Positions 5,822-13,442 of a DNA stretch of 13,667 nucleotides are shown here, in pieces. The position numbers and the translations under genes are program-made. Origin of the DNA: Bacteroidales bacterium (GTDB taxonomy: Bacteria > Bacteroidota > Bacteroidia > Bacteroidales > UBA932); the NCBI GenBank assembly GCA_017614795.1, contig JAGABD010000043.1, positions 1 through 13,667 of the forward strand, written 5' to 3'. The notes beneath the pieces were generated by a model. The model ran no database searches. It was not told where the DNA came from and saw only the letters and a list, made by a program, of their open reading frames with translations. How positions within the stretch are numbered: position 1 is the first letter of the stretch; every line of letters starts with the position of its first letter.

Positions 5822-7516
5822 ATGAAAAGGATTGCATTTGTCATCGCGGTGGCCGCCTGCCTTTGCGGCATCAAGGCGGAAGCCTGCTCCAACGTAATAA
5901 TCTCCAAGGGCGCCAGCGCCGACGGTTCCTGTATGGTATCGTACGCGGCGGACAGCCACGGCCTCTTCGGCGAACTGTACTTCCGTCCCGGGAAGCGCTT
6001 CGCCAAGGGGAGCACCCTCGACATCGTGGAATGGGACACCAACAAGCCTCTCGGAAAAATCGCCCAGGTCAGAAGGACCTTCCAGACGGTGGGCAATATG
6101 AATGAGAAGCAGGTGATCATAGGCGAAACGACCTGGGGAGGACGCGAGGAGCAGGCGGATACGAACGGCGTGATGGATTACGGCAGCCTCATTTATATCA
6201 CCCTGCAGAGGGCGGCTTCAGCGCGCGAAGCCATCTACATAATCGTGGACCTTGCGAACACCTACGGCTATCCTTCCGAAGGAGAGACCTTCTCTATCGC
6301 TGACAAGGAAGAGGCTTGGATAATGGATCTCGTGGGCAAAGGCTCCGACAACAAGGGAATAGTGTGGGTGGCGCGCAGGGTACCTGACGGATACATCTGC
6401 GCACACGCCAACCAGGCCCGCATCACCCGTTTCCCGATGGACGATCCCGAGAACACGCTTTTCGCACCCGACGTGGTTGAATTTGCGCGCAGCAAGGGCT
6501 GGTACAGCGGCAGCGACGAGGACTTCAGCTTCCGCGACGCTTATAATCCCCTCGATTTCGGCGGCGCCCGTGCCTGCGGCGCCCGCGCCTGGAGCGCTTT
6601 CAACATTCTCTGCGACGGTCAGTTCACCTATGAGGAGAATGGCAAGGAGATCACCCGCCCCGCATCGGACTGGCTGCATTATGCGATGGGTTACGACCTC
6701 AAGGGCGAGATGCCTCTTTTCGTGAAACCTTCGCGCAAGATAACAGTCAAGGACGTTGCCGACGTAATGCGTGACCACTTCGAGGGCACCCCGATGGATA
6801 TGACGAAGGATATCGGCGCCGGCGGAAATGCGCTGCCTTACCGCTGGAGGCCTATGAGCTTCAAGTGGAACGGACACAAATACGTGAACGAGCGTGCGAT
6901 CGCCACCCAGCAGACCGGTTTTTGGTTCGTGGCGCAGGCCCGCGGATGGCTTCCCGACGTGGCAGGGGCGCTTGTCTGGTTCGGCACCGACGATGCGGCC
7001 ACAAGCTATCTGACGCCCATTTATGTAAATACACGCAAGGTGCCCGAGTGCCTGCGCGAAGGCAACGGCGACCTGCTCCACTACAGCCCCAAGGCGCAGT
7101 TCTGGATTTGCAACCGCGTCGCGAACGCCTGCTACAAGATGTACAACCAGATGGCGCCCCACGTAAGGTGCGCGGCCGATTCTTTCGAGCAGGAGCAGAT
7201 GTTCGGCGCCGTGCCCGAACTTGACGCCAAAATCGCGAAACTACTGAAGAAGGGTCGCCTCCGCAAGGCACGCCGTTTGCTTACCAGGCATACCGTGAAC
7301 ACGGCTCAGGCCCAGTTCGCCGCCTGGACGAAACTCGAGGAATTCCTTCTGGTGAAGTTCATTGACGGCAACGTGAAGGCCCAGAACGAGGATGGCAGCT
7401 TCAAGCACAGCGAATACTCCGAAGGACTTCCCGTGGAAATCGGCTGGCCGGGCTACACCGACGTCTGGAAGGAAGCGGTGGCCCATTTTGCCGGAAATGT
7501 TTTAGAAGAAAAGTAA
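5822..7516 (+). CDS. secreted dipeptidase, peptidase family C69 (PepD-like, Ntn hydrolase)
   Basis: C69 dipeptidases hydrolyse a broad range of dipeptides with an N-terminal cysteine nucleophile. The 564-residue product starts MKRIAFVIAVAACLCGIKAEA, a type I signal peptide, and continues with CSNVIISKGASADGS, the family's typical N-terminus. Cleavage after the AEA motif would expose Cys22 as the first residue. Other family stretches are GETTWGGREE, MDYGSLIYITLQRA, EAWIMDLVG, ICAHANQARITRF and RAWSAFNIL. The enzyme should act in the periplasm or outside the cell. The ATG at 5822 is preferred to the in-frame ATG at 5804 because it begins the signal peptide, follows a -7 box and lies outside the terminator. 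The gene stands alone between a terminator and a new promoter. Confidence 0.92.
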   Translation: MKRIAFVIAVAACLCGIKAEACSNVIISKGASADGSCMVSYAADSHGLFGELYFRPGKRFAKGSTLDIVEWDTNKPLGKIAQVRRTFQTVGNMNEKQVIIGETTWGGREEQADTNGVMDYGSLIYITLQRAASAREAIYIIVDLANTYGYPSEGETFSIADKEEAWIMDLVGKGSDNKGIVWVARRVPDGYICAHANQARITRFPMDDPENTLFAPDVVEFARSKGWYSGSDEDFSFRDAYNPLDFGGARACGARAWSAFNILCDGQFTYEENGKEITRPASDWLHYAMGYDLKGEMPLFVKPSRKITVKDVADVMRDHFEGTPMDMTKDIGAGGNALPYRWRPMSFKWNGHKYVNERAIATQQTGFWFVAQARGWLPDVAGALVWFGTDDAATSYLTPIYVNTRKVPECLREGNGDLLHYSPKAQFWICNRVANACYKMYNQMAPHVRCAADSFEQEQMFGAVPELDAKIAKLLKKGRLRKARRLLTRHTVNTAQAQFAAWTKLEEFLLVKFIDGNVKAQNEDGSFKHSEYSEGLPVEIGWPGYTDVWKEAVAHFAGNVLEEK

Positions 7517-7532
7517 ATTTGTGTTAATTTTG
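7514..7532 (+). promoter_or_regulatory. tandem -7 boxes of the pheS cluster promoter
   Basis: TAAATTTG (7514-7521, overlapping the preceding stop codon) and TAATTTTG (7525-7532) both match TAnnTTTG. The second ends 11 bases before the ATG at 7544. No convincing -33 TTTG lies 19-21 bases upstream of either. This would drive the tightly spaced genes from 7544 onward. Confidence 0.5.
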
Positions 7533-7543
7533 CGGCGTTACCG

Positions 7544-7972
7544 ATGAAGGCGCTCAAACACATACTGACGGCAATGCTTGCCCTGCTTCCCACGGCGCTT
7601 CTTGCCCAGGAGGAACCGGGCGGACCTCTTTCTCCCGAAGAGGAGGAAAAGAAGTTCTACGAGGCCATAGAGGACCAGCTGGACAAGTATACCGAGCAGT
7701 TGAAACTGGCCGAATGGCAGGTCTTCTACCTGGATTCCATTCTCGTGTCGGATTTCAAGGGAATGAGGGACGAACTCAAGCAGCTGGGCGAGGCGAAGGT
7801 GACCAACCCGGACCTGTACATAATGGTTCAGGACAAGTGGACGGAAAATACCTACAACGCCATTCACAAGATACTGAACGAGCAGCAGTGGAACAAGTAT
7901 CTGAAGATGGGCGCCGCCCGAAGCAAGAAGGCCAGGGACAAGAGGGCCGGGAAAAAGGAAGAAAAGAAGTAA
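7544..7972 (+). CDS. small secreted helical protein of unknown function
   Basis: The 142-residue product has a signal peptide (MKALKHILTAMLALLPTALLAQ, cleavage after about residue 21). A strongly charged, mainly helical region follows: an acidic start (PLSPEEEEKKFYEAIEDQLD), a central stretch LAEWQVFYLDSILVSDFKGM, a second helical pair ending KILNEQQWNKYLKM, and a very basic tail from residue 126 (RSKKARDKRAGKKEEKK). The Q-W-x-KYL ending resembles the LTxxQ-type helices of Spy/CpxP-like periplasmic proteins, but the match is only suggestive. It is the first gene of a compact cluster: its stop codon is one base from the pheS start, so translation of the two may be coupled. No function is assigned. 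Confidence 0.82.
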   Translation: MKALKHILTAMLALLPTALLAQEEPGGPLSPEEEEKKFYEAIEDQLDKYTEQLKLAEWQVFYLDSILVSDFKGMRDELKQLGEAKVTNPDLYIMVQDKWTENTYNAIHKILNEQQWNKYLKMGAARSKKARDKRAGKKEEKK

Positions 7973-7973
7973 T

Positions 7974-9011
7974 ATGACAAGAGCAGATATAGAAAAGGTG
8001 CTTGCAGAGTTGAAGGAACTCAAGTGCAAGACCGAAAAGGAAGTGGAAGAAGCGCGTGTGCACTTTCTCGGCAAGAAAGGCGAGATAACAGCCCTCTTCG
8101 AGGCGTTCCGTGAGGTGAGCCGCGAGCAGAAGGCGGAGTTCGGCCGTCCGCTCAATGAACTAAAGCAGGCCGCCCTCGCCAGGATAGAGGAACTCAAGGC
8201 GTCGGCCGAAGGTTCCGCATCGGCCGAAGGCCCCTCGCAGGACCTTTCGCTTCCGGGAGAGCAGTTTGAACTGGGTTCGCGCCACCCCGTGAGCATCGTG
8301 CGTCAGGAGATTGTGGACATCTTCCGCAAATTCGGTTACGATGTGGCGGAAGGTCCCGAAATCGAGGACGACTATCACGTGTTCGAGGCGCTCAACTTTC
8401 CTCCGAACCACCCCGCCCGCGATATGCAGGACACTTTCTTCATCTCCGCGGGACATCTTAATCCGCTGCTTCTCCGTACCCACACCTCCTCCGTGCAGGT
8501 GCGTACAATGGAGAAGAGGCCTCTTCCCATCCGCGTGGTCTGCCCCGGACGAGTTTTCCGCAACGAGGCAATCAGCGCCCGTGCGCACTGCATTTTCCAT
8601 CAGATCGAGGGGCTTTACATCGACGAGAACGTGACTTTCGCCGACCTCAAGCAGGCGATTCTGCTCTTCGCCCGCGAAATGTTCGGCGCCGACGCCCAGA
8701 TCCGTATGCGTCCTTCGTTCTTCCCCTTCACCGAACCTTCGGCCGAGGTCGACGTGAGCTGCAACATCTGCCACGGAAAGGGTTGCAACATCTGCAAGGG
8801 TACCGGCTGGCTGGAGATTATGGGCTGCGGAATGGTGGACCCCAACGTGCTGGAAGCCAGCGGAATAGATTCCAAGAAGTACAGCGGTTTCGCTTTCGGC
8901 ATGGGTCTGGAGCGCATCGCGATGCTCAAGTGGCAGGTCAACGACCTGCGTCATTATTTCGAGAACGACCTCAGGTTCCTCCACGAATTCGAGGCGGCAA
9001 CGGAAGTTTAG
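7974..9011 (+). CDS. pheS: phenylalanine--tRNA ligase alpha subunit
   Basis: PheS is the catalytic alpha subunit of the alpha2-beta2 phenylalanyl-tRNA synthetase, which charges tRNA-Phe in the cytoplasm. The 345-residue length is normal. An N-terminal coiled-coil tRNA-binding part (about 1-85) precedes the class II catalytic core. Visible motifs are SRHP (102-105), motif 2 around RVFRNEAISARAHCIFHQIE (193-212), PSFFPFTEPSAEVDV (247-261) and motif 3 GFAFGMGLERIAMLKW (305-320). Inserted before GWLEIMGCGMVDPNVL are four cysteines, Cys263, Cys266, Cys271 and Cys274 (CNICHGKGCNIC), a probable zinc knuckle. pheT is not adjacent; a secreted protein gene follows after 3 bases. The ATG at 7974 follows the previous stop by one base and no nearer start fits. 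Confidence 0.98.
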   Translation: MTRADIEKVLAELKELKCKTEKEVEEARVHFLGKKGEITALFEAFREVSREQKAEFGRPLNELKQAALARIEELKASAEGSASAEGPSQDLSLPGEQFELGSRHPVSIVRQEIVDIFRKFGYDVAEGPEIEDDYHVFEALNFPPNHPARDMQDTFFISAGHLNPLLLRTHTSSVQVRTMEKRPLPIRVVCPGRVFRNEAISARAHCIFHQIEGLYIDENVTFADLKQAILLFAREMFGADAQIRMRPSFFPFTEPSAEVDVSCNICHGKGCNICKGTGWLEIMGCGMVDPNVLEASGIDSKKYSGFAFGMGLERIAMLKWQVNDLRHYFENDLRFLHEFEAATEV

Positions 9012-9014
9012 CTT

Positions 9015-9581
9015 ATGAAACGTCTTATCATTGTTCTGGCCCTGGCCGTGATGTCTCTTGCGGCCGCCGCCCAGGGAGTCGAACTCAATAGTTTCGACCA
9101 GCAGTTGTTCTCCCTTCAGCCCGACGGCAGTTTCAAGGCCTCCGACGGAGCCGATTTCGTGCTGGTGAAGGTTGACAGCGCTTCGCGCAAACTCATCGAC
9201 GGGCAGTTGTTCCTGGCCTACCAGCGCAACAGCGACGACCCCAAGCGTTGCTACTACAATACCGAATACAAGGAAGAGGAAGGCGGAATCATCGCCATTT
9301 CCGGAACCAGCGTGGATTTGAGCAAGACCTTCTTTGTGGAGGCGATCAGCTACACAGTGCGTTTCGAGGCGCTGGACGGCTTCGTCAAGGTGTATGCGCC
9401 CTCGAACCTCTCGGTCGAACGCTTCTCCGACTTCCCCAAGTATATCAAGTGGAAGCACTACTTCCGCAAGGACGGCAGCGTCAACCCCAAGATGCAGTTC
9501 CGCTACGACGAGATCAATTCCCGCCTGAACCTGGTCTGCGTCGCCCTGCCTATGGGCGCGGTGAAAGCGTTGGTGAAGTAA
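9015..9581 (+). CDS. secreted beta-rich protein of unknown function
   Basis: The 188-residue product begins with a type I signal peptide (MKRLIIVLALAVMSLAAAAQ). The mature part is predicted from its pattern to be mostly beta strands (DFVLVKVD, QLFLAYQR, GGIIAISG, YTVRFEALDGFVKVYAP, LNLVCVALP). Only one cysteine besides the C-terminal one is present (Cys79 and Cys175). I recognise no domain or active-site motif. It starts 3 bases after the pheS stop and ends 4 bases before the GH3 start, so it very probably shares their transcript. A periplasmic or surface location is inferred from the signal peptide only. Confidence 0.8.
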   Translation: MKRLIIVLALAVMSLAAAAQGVELNSFDQQLFSLQPDGSFKASDGADFVLVKVDSASRKLIDGQLFLAYQRNSDDPKRCYYNTEYKEEEGGIIAISGTSVDLSKTFFVEAISYTVRFEALDGFVKVYAPSNLSVERFSDFPKYIKWKHYFRKDGSVNPKMQFRYDEINSRLNLVCVALPMGAVKALVK

Positions 9582-9585
9582 TAAA

Positions 9586-11655
9586 ATGCTCAGAGTTTGC
9601 TTCTTATTCTTCTCATCCATGCTGATAAGCATTGGATTGGCGGCTGCGCCGGCTGTACGGCAGGTGGACAAAGACCGTGCGGCGAAGCTTGTGTCGCAGA
9701 TGACCCTGGACGAGAAGATCGAAATGATTTCCGGCAAGGTGGACGGATTCAATACTTTGGCCGTCCCCCGGCTGGGTATCCCTTCTGTGCGTATGGCAGA
9801 TGGTCCCCAGGGCGTCACGAATAAGAGAATAAAGGATGTTCAGAGCACCTTCTATCCCTGTGGTTTGTCTGTGGCTGCCACGTGGAACCGTTCAGTCGTT
9901 TACGAGATGGGTGCCGGCATCGGATGTGCCGCCCGTCATCAGGGCGTTCAGATTGTTCTTGGCCCTGGAGCGAATATATACCGCAGCGCCCTCTGCGGCC
10001 GAAATTTCGAGTATTATGGCGAAGACCCCTACCTGGCAAGCGAGACAGCAGCAAGTTATATCCGTGGCGTGCAGGATCAGGGCGTGGTTGCCACCATCAA
10101 GCATTTTGCGCTTAATCAGCAGGAGTACGACCGGCACGGAGTAAGTTCCAATGCTGATGAGCGCACCATCAACGAAATCTATTTCCCATCCTTCCGCAAA
10201 GCTGTGGAAAAGGCAGGAGTAGGTGCCGTGATGACTAGTTACAACCCGGTCAATGGCGTCTACGCAGGCGAAAACCCCTGGCTGATAAAGGAGAATCTCC
10301 GCGCCTGGGGCCACGAGGGCATTGTTATGACCGACTGGGCTTCCACCTATTCCACGCTGGGTTTCATCAAAGGTGGCGCCGACTTGGAGATGCCCCGGAA
10401 TTATGTGTCCAAGCCGGATGATTTGAAGGCACTTCTGGCGAGCGGAGTAATCTCGGAGTCGGATATCGACGAAAAATGCCGGCATATCCTGCAAACCTTG
10501 TCCGCTTTTGGCTTTCTGGACGCCAAGTTGGAGGCCGATCCTTCAGCCGAAGATCCTGCGCTGTCGCAGAAGCGAGCGTATGAAATTGCCCTGGAAGGCC
10601 CGGTTCTTTTGAAGAATAAAGACGGTATTCTTCCGTTGAAGACCGGCAAAAAGAATCTGATTGTAGTAACCGGCCCCAATGCGAAGGTGTTGGCGTGCGG
10701 AGGAGGATCAGGCTATGTGAATCCAGGGGAAGGGAAGGGCGTGACGCCTGCTTCCGGCCTACAGAATCTCGGAAAGAAATGGAATGTGGCAGTTGAGGAA
10801 TCCCCGGCCCCCGAACTGCTAAAGAAAGCGGGAGCTGTTGTTGTTTGCGTAGGGTTTGACAGCAAGACGGAAGGCGAAAACCTCGACCGCACTTACAACC
10901 TGCCGGACGGCCAGGATGCGCTGATTTCAAGCATTGCGTCCCATAACCCCAATGTGATTGTGGTGGCTAATTCCGGCGGAGAATTCGACCTGGCGCCTTG
11001 GGCGGAGAAGGTAAAGGCCATCCTGCTGACCTGGTACCCCGGACAAGAAGGAGGAAGTGCCCTTGCGGCCATTCTTTCCGGAAAGGTGTCTCCTTCGGGG
11101 AAGCTTCCGTTTACCTTCTGGGGTTCCCTCGAGAAGAATCCCGCCCAGAAGTGGTATGGAATCGTGCCTCGCAAGGCCGCAGCCCGCTATGGGAACAGCC
11201 TGGACGCATATCCATATATTCTTTATGGCGAAGGAATCTTCCTTGGATATCGCGGCGTCGAGCATTTTGGCGTCAAACCTCTCTATCCTTTCGGATACGG
11301 CCTGAGTTATGCCAATTTTGAGTATAGCGATATTTCTGTCGAGAAGACCGGTGACGGTTTTGACGTACACTTTACCGTGAGAAATACCGGCAAGGTTGCA
11401 GCAATGGAGACGGCTCAACTTTATGTGGCGCCTGTCAACCCCGCTGTTCAGCGTCCGGACAAGGAACTCAAGGGCTATGAAAAGCAACTTGTCCAGCCAG
11501 GAAAAACCCAGTCATACAACATCCACATCGGGCTCGACGCTTTCAGTTACCACGACGTCAACACCCACTCCTGGACAGTCGCCCCGGGCGATTATCGCAT
11601 CCTCATCGGCGCTTCCTCCGCCGATATCCGCCTGGAGAAAAAAGTAGTATTTTAA
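9586..11655 (+). CDS. beta-glucosidase-like glycoside hydrolase, GH3
   Basis: GH3 enzymes are retaining exo-acting beta-glycosidases (beta-glucosidase, beta-xylosidase and others). The 689-residue protein has a signal peptide (MLRVCFLFFSSMLISIGLAAA). The N-terminal barrel includes IPSVRMADGPQGV (65-77), LGPGANIYRSALCGRNFEYY (125-144), IKHFALNQQE (171-180) and GIVMTDWAS (245-253), where Asp250 is the expected nucleophile. The alpha/beta sandwich (about 330-520) holds VCVGFDSKTEGENLDRTYNL, the region of the acid/base; Glu429 is a candidate. A fibronectin-III-like domain from about 563 (PFGYGLSYANFEYSD) ends IRLEKKVVF, a normal family C-terminus. The exact sugar cannot be read. The gene starts 4 bases after the previous stop. 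The few 60-base rows I counted are less GC-rich than pheS. Confidence 0.94.
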   Translation: MLRVCFLFFSSMLISIGLAAAPAVRQVDKDRAAKLVSQMTLDEKIEMISGKVDGFNTLAVPRLGIPSVRMADGPQGVTNKRIKDVQSTFYPCGLSVAATWNRSVVYEMGAGIGCAARHQGVQIVLGPGANIYRSALCGRNFEYYGEDPYLASETAASYIRGVQDQGVVATIKHFALNQQEYDRHGVSSNADERTINEIYFPSFRKAVEKAGVGAVMTSYNPVNGVYAGENPWLIKENLRAWGHEGIVMTDWASTYSTLGFIKGGADLEMPRNYVSKPDDLKALLASGVISESDIDEKCRHILQTLSAFGFLDAKLEADPSAEDPALSQKRAYEIALEGPVLLKNKDGILPLKTGKKNLIVVTGPNAKVLACGGGSGYVNPGEGKGVTPASGLQNLGKKWNVAVEESPAPELLKKAGAVVVCVGFDSKTEGENLDRTYNLPDGQDALISSIASHNPNVIVVANSGGEFDLAPWAEKVKAILLTWYPGQEGGSALAAILSGKVSPSGKLPFTFWGSLEKNPAQKWYGIVPRKAAARYGNSLDAYPYILYGEGIFLGYRGVEHFGVKPLYPFGYGLSYANFEYSDISVEKTGDGFDVHFTVRNTGKVAAMETAQLYVAPVNPAVQRPDKELKGYEKQLVQPGKTQSYNIHIGLDAFSYHDVNTHSWTVAPGDYRILIGASSADIRLEKKVVF

Positions 11656-11657
11656 AA

Positions 11658-12794
11658 AATATTACAGGTATTTACGGACACGAACTTCCGGCAATCCCGG
11701 AGGGCTATTCGTTCGACTTTATCAATCCTTATGGCCTGAAGAATCTTCTTTCCGTGAAGGATGGCTCCATAGTCACGCCTTCTGGTATGCAATATAAGGT
11801 GCTTGTGCTGGGAGAACACTGCAAGACTATGTCCATCGAGGTGCTTCGCAAACTGGACGAACTTGCCAAGGCGGGAGCGGTTATTTGCGGAATTATACCT
11901 GAAACCCCTGCAGGCCTGACAGACAGTCAGGAAGAGTTTGACCGTCTGGTGGCTGATGTTTGGAAGTCCGGACGCCCGAATGTTTTCAAGAGTAAATTGG
12001 CTGACGTGTTGAAAGACAACGGCGTTGAGCCCGATTTTGTCTATTCGGCCCCCGCAGACATTAAGTTTGTCCACCGCTCCGACGGCGACAGGGAAATCTA
12101 CTGGGTGCGCAACTTCAGCGACAACGCAGTTGATGCACAGCTCAAGTTACGTGATGCGAAGGGCGTTCTCACCGTATATAATCCGGAGACGGGGAAGATT
12201 TTACCCGATGCTATCTCTGCGGGCAAACTGCAGTTGGAGGCCAATCAAGCCCTCTTTGTAGTAGCTGATAAGAATGGAACCCCCGCACCTGCGCATGCAG
12301 CCCCCGAAATAGCCGGGGCTGTGGCCTTGAACGGCCCCTGGAAGGTTGCTTTCGACGGCGTTGCCGCACCGGAAGGGATCCGTACTTTCGACAAACTTAT
12401 TTCCTACACGGAATCGGACGACCCGGCGATGAAGTACTTCTCAGGCATCGCCACATACACCAATACTTTCACCCTCAAAAAGAAGCAGAAGGCGAAAGGC
12501 CTCTTCATAGACCTTGGCGAAGTCGGACAGATGGCAGATGTCTTTATCAACGGAGAGCACGTGGCATTCCTATGGAAGGCCCCGTATCGAGTAGAATGGA
12601 CCGGTACCATGAAGCGCGGGGTGAACACGATTAAGATAAGGGTGATAAACACTTGGCCGAACCGCCTGATCGGCGATGCCCAGCCTGGCGCCGAAAAGCA
12701 CAGCTATACCACGATGCCCTTTTATCGAGCCGACTCTCCGCTCACGCCTTCAGGCTTGATGGGGCCGGTAAGCCTGGTATTATTGAAGAAGTAA
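11658..12794 (+). pseudogene. 5'-truncated GH106-like alpha-L-rhamnosidase, C-terminal part only
   Basis: GH106 alpha-L-rhamnosidases are about 1,100 residues long. Here only about 378 residues are left. Family-like sequence begins abruptly at NITGIYGHELPAIPEGYSFD, 3 bases after the GH3 stop codon. It continues in one open frame through LSVKDGSIVTPSGMQYKVLV and a distal beta-sandwich domain (FIDLGEVGQMADVFINGEHV, then IKIRVINTWPNRLIGDAQ) to the natural end LVLLKK. The catalytic barrel is absent. There is no ATG near the beginning; the first possible start is a GTG at 11754, inside conserved sequence. In-frame codons upstream overlap the GH3 gene out of frame and are not family-like. I read this as a remnant left by a deletion that removed the 5' part. 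A translated accessory fragment cannot be excluded. The family call rests on memory of GH106 C-termini. Confidence 0.75.
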
Positions 12795-12797
12795 GAC

Positions 12798-13391
12798 TTA
12801 CCTTCTTTCGTTACCCCTGTCGTCGTAATAGAAGAAACGTCCGGCGCGTTCGCAGCGGATGAGGCCGTTGCGCATGAGTTCAACCCTGTCGCCCCAGACG
12901 CTCACAAGCCTTTGACCCTCCGGGGTATAAACACGCCAGCTGCTGCCGAAGCGGACGGGATACAGTCCGTTGGGCCAGAGGAGGATTTCGTGTCCGGAGA
13001 TGGATGTGTGGCTTCCGCGCCAGTCGTAGATGCGCCAGATGTCGCCGTTGCGGACCTGGTAGCTGCCGTTGCGGAGCAGGATGACCTCTTCGCCGCTCAC
13101 CACGGTACTGCCGTTATGGTCGACCACTTTTACACGGAATTCGGACAGCCTAACGTGGCAGCCGTTCCAGAGCTCCTGCCATTCGCGTACGCAAGGAATG
13201 TCGACCTGAGGGATGTCCACGCCAGCGTGACCGCGACCGTTGTGACCTCTTCCGTGCTGGCCGCGTCCGTTATGGTATCGCTCGGTTCTGTTATGGCGCA
13301 GGTCGTTGCTGCGACGGTTCTGTACCCTGGGTTGTGCGGATGTTCCGACAACCATCAGAAGCATCGTTATAAGTAAAAATGTCTTTTTCAT
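12798..13391 (-). CDS. secreted protein with His/Arg/Gly-rich linker and four NG repeats
   Basis: The 197-residue product has a signal peptide (MKKTFLLITMLLMVVGTSAQ). Residues 21-58 are rich in Arg, His, Asn and Gly, with short repeats of the form HNGRG/QHGRG/HNGRG. From about 70 there are four related units spaced 32-34 residues apart and centred on NG: ELWNGCHVRL (NG at 76-77), LLRNGSYQVRNGDIWRIYD (108-109), LWPNGLYPVRFGSSWRVYT (141-142) and LMRNGLIRCERAGRFFYYD (175-176). Each has a beta-hairpin look, ending in a W/F-R-x-Y-D-type strand followed by a D/E-G turn. I do not recognise a named family; a small repetitive beta structure is likely. It lies 51 bases after rhaD on the same strand without a visible -7 box, so co-transcription is possible. 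Confidence 0.82.
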   Translation of the reverse strand: MKKTFLLITMLLMVVGTSAQPRVQNRRSNDLRHNRTERYHNGRGQHGRGHNGRGHAGVDIPQVDIPCVREWQELWNGCHVRLSEFRVKVVDHNGSTVVSGEEVILLRNGSYQVRNGDIWRIYDWRGSHTSISGHEILLWPNGLYPVRFGSSWRVYTPEGQRLVSVWGDRVELMRNGLIRCERAGRFFYYDDRGNERR

Positions 13392-13442
13392 ATTGGTTTG
13401 TAGTTTTTCTCTCTACAGTAAGTGAATTTTTGTGACCCGGGA

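Noticed and set aside
6218..7162. Antisense open frame (314 codons) within the C69 dipeptidase gene
   Set aside because: The sense frame is a clear C69 enzyme. The antisense translation has no start context or recognisable motif.
8199..8236. Short tandem repeat in pheS (SAEG SASAEG)
   Set aside because: It lies in the variable linker between the coiled coil and the catalytic core of PheS, keeps the frame, and is ordinary low-complexity variation.
8160..9818. Long antisense open frame (552 codons) across pheS, the 9015 gene and the start of GH3
   Set aside because: It spans three well-supported sense genes and their boundaries, and its translation is a low-information mixture without recognisable domains. 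It is an effect of codon bias on the opposite strand.
12785..12809. Imperfect palindrome between the convergent GH106 remnant and the NG-repeat gene, considered as a bidirectional terminator
   Set aside because: The arms GAAGAAGTAAG and CTTACCTTCTTTC pair only with a bulge and a loop of about 5 bases, and no T-tract follows on either strand. It is partly explained by Lys/Arg codons at both gene ends.
13399..13417. Small inverted repeat TGTAG...CTACA between rhaD and the NG-repeat gene
   Set aside because: Five base pairs around a 9-base loop are within chance expectation in A/T-rich spacer, and there is no promoter or terminator signature around it.
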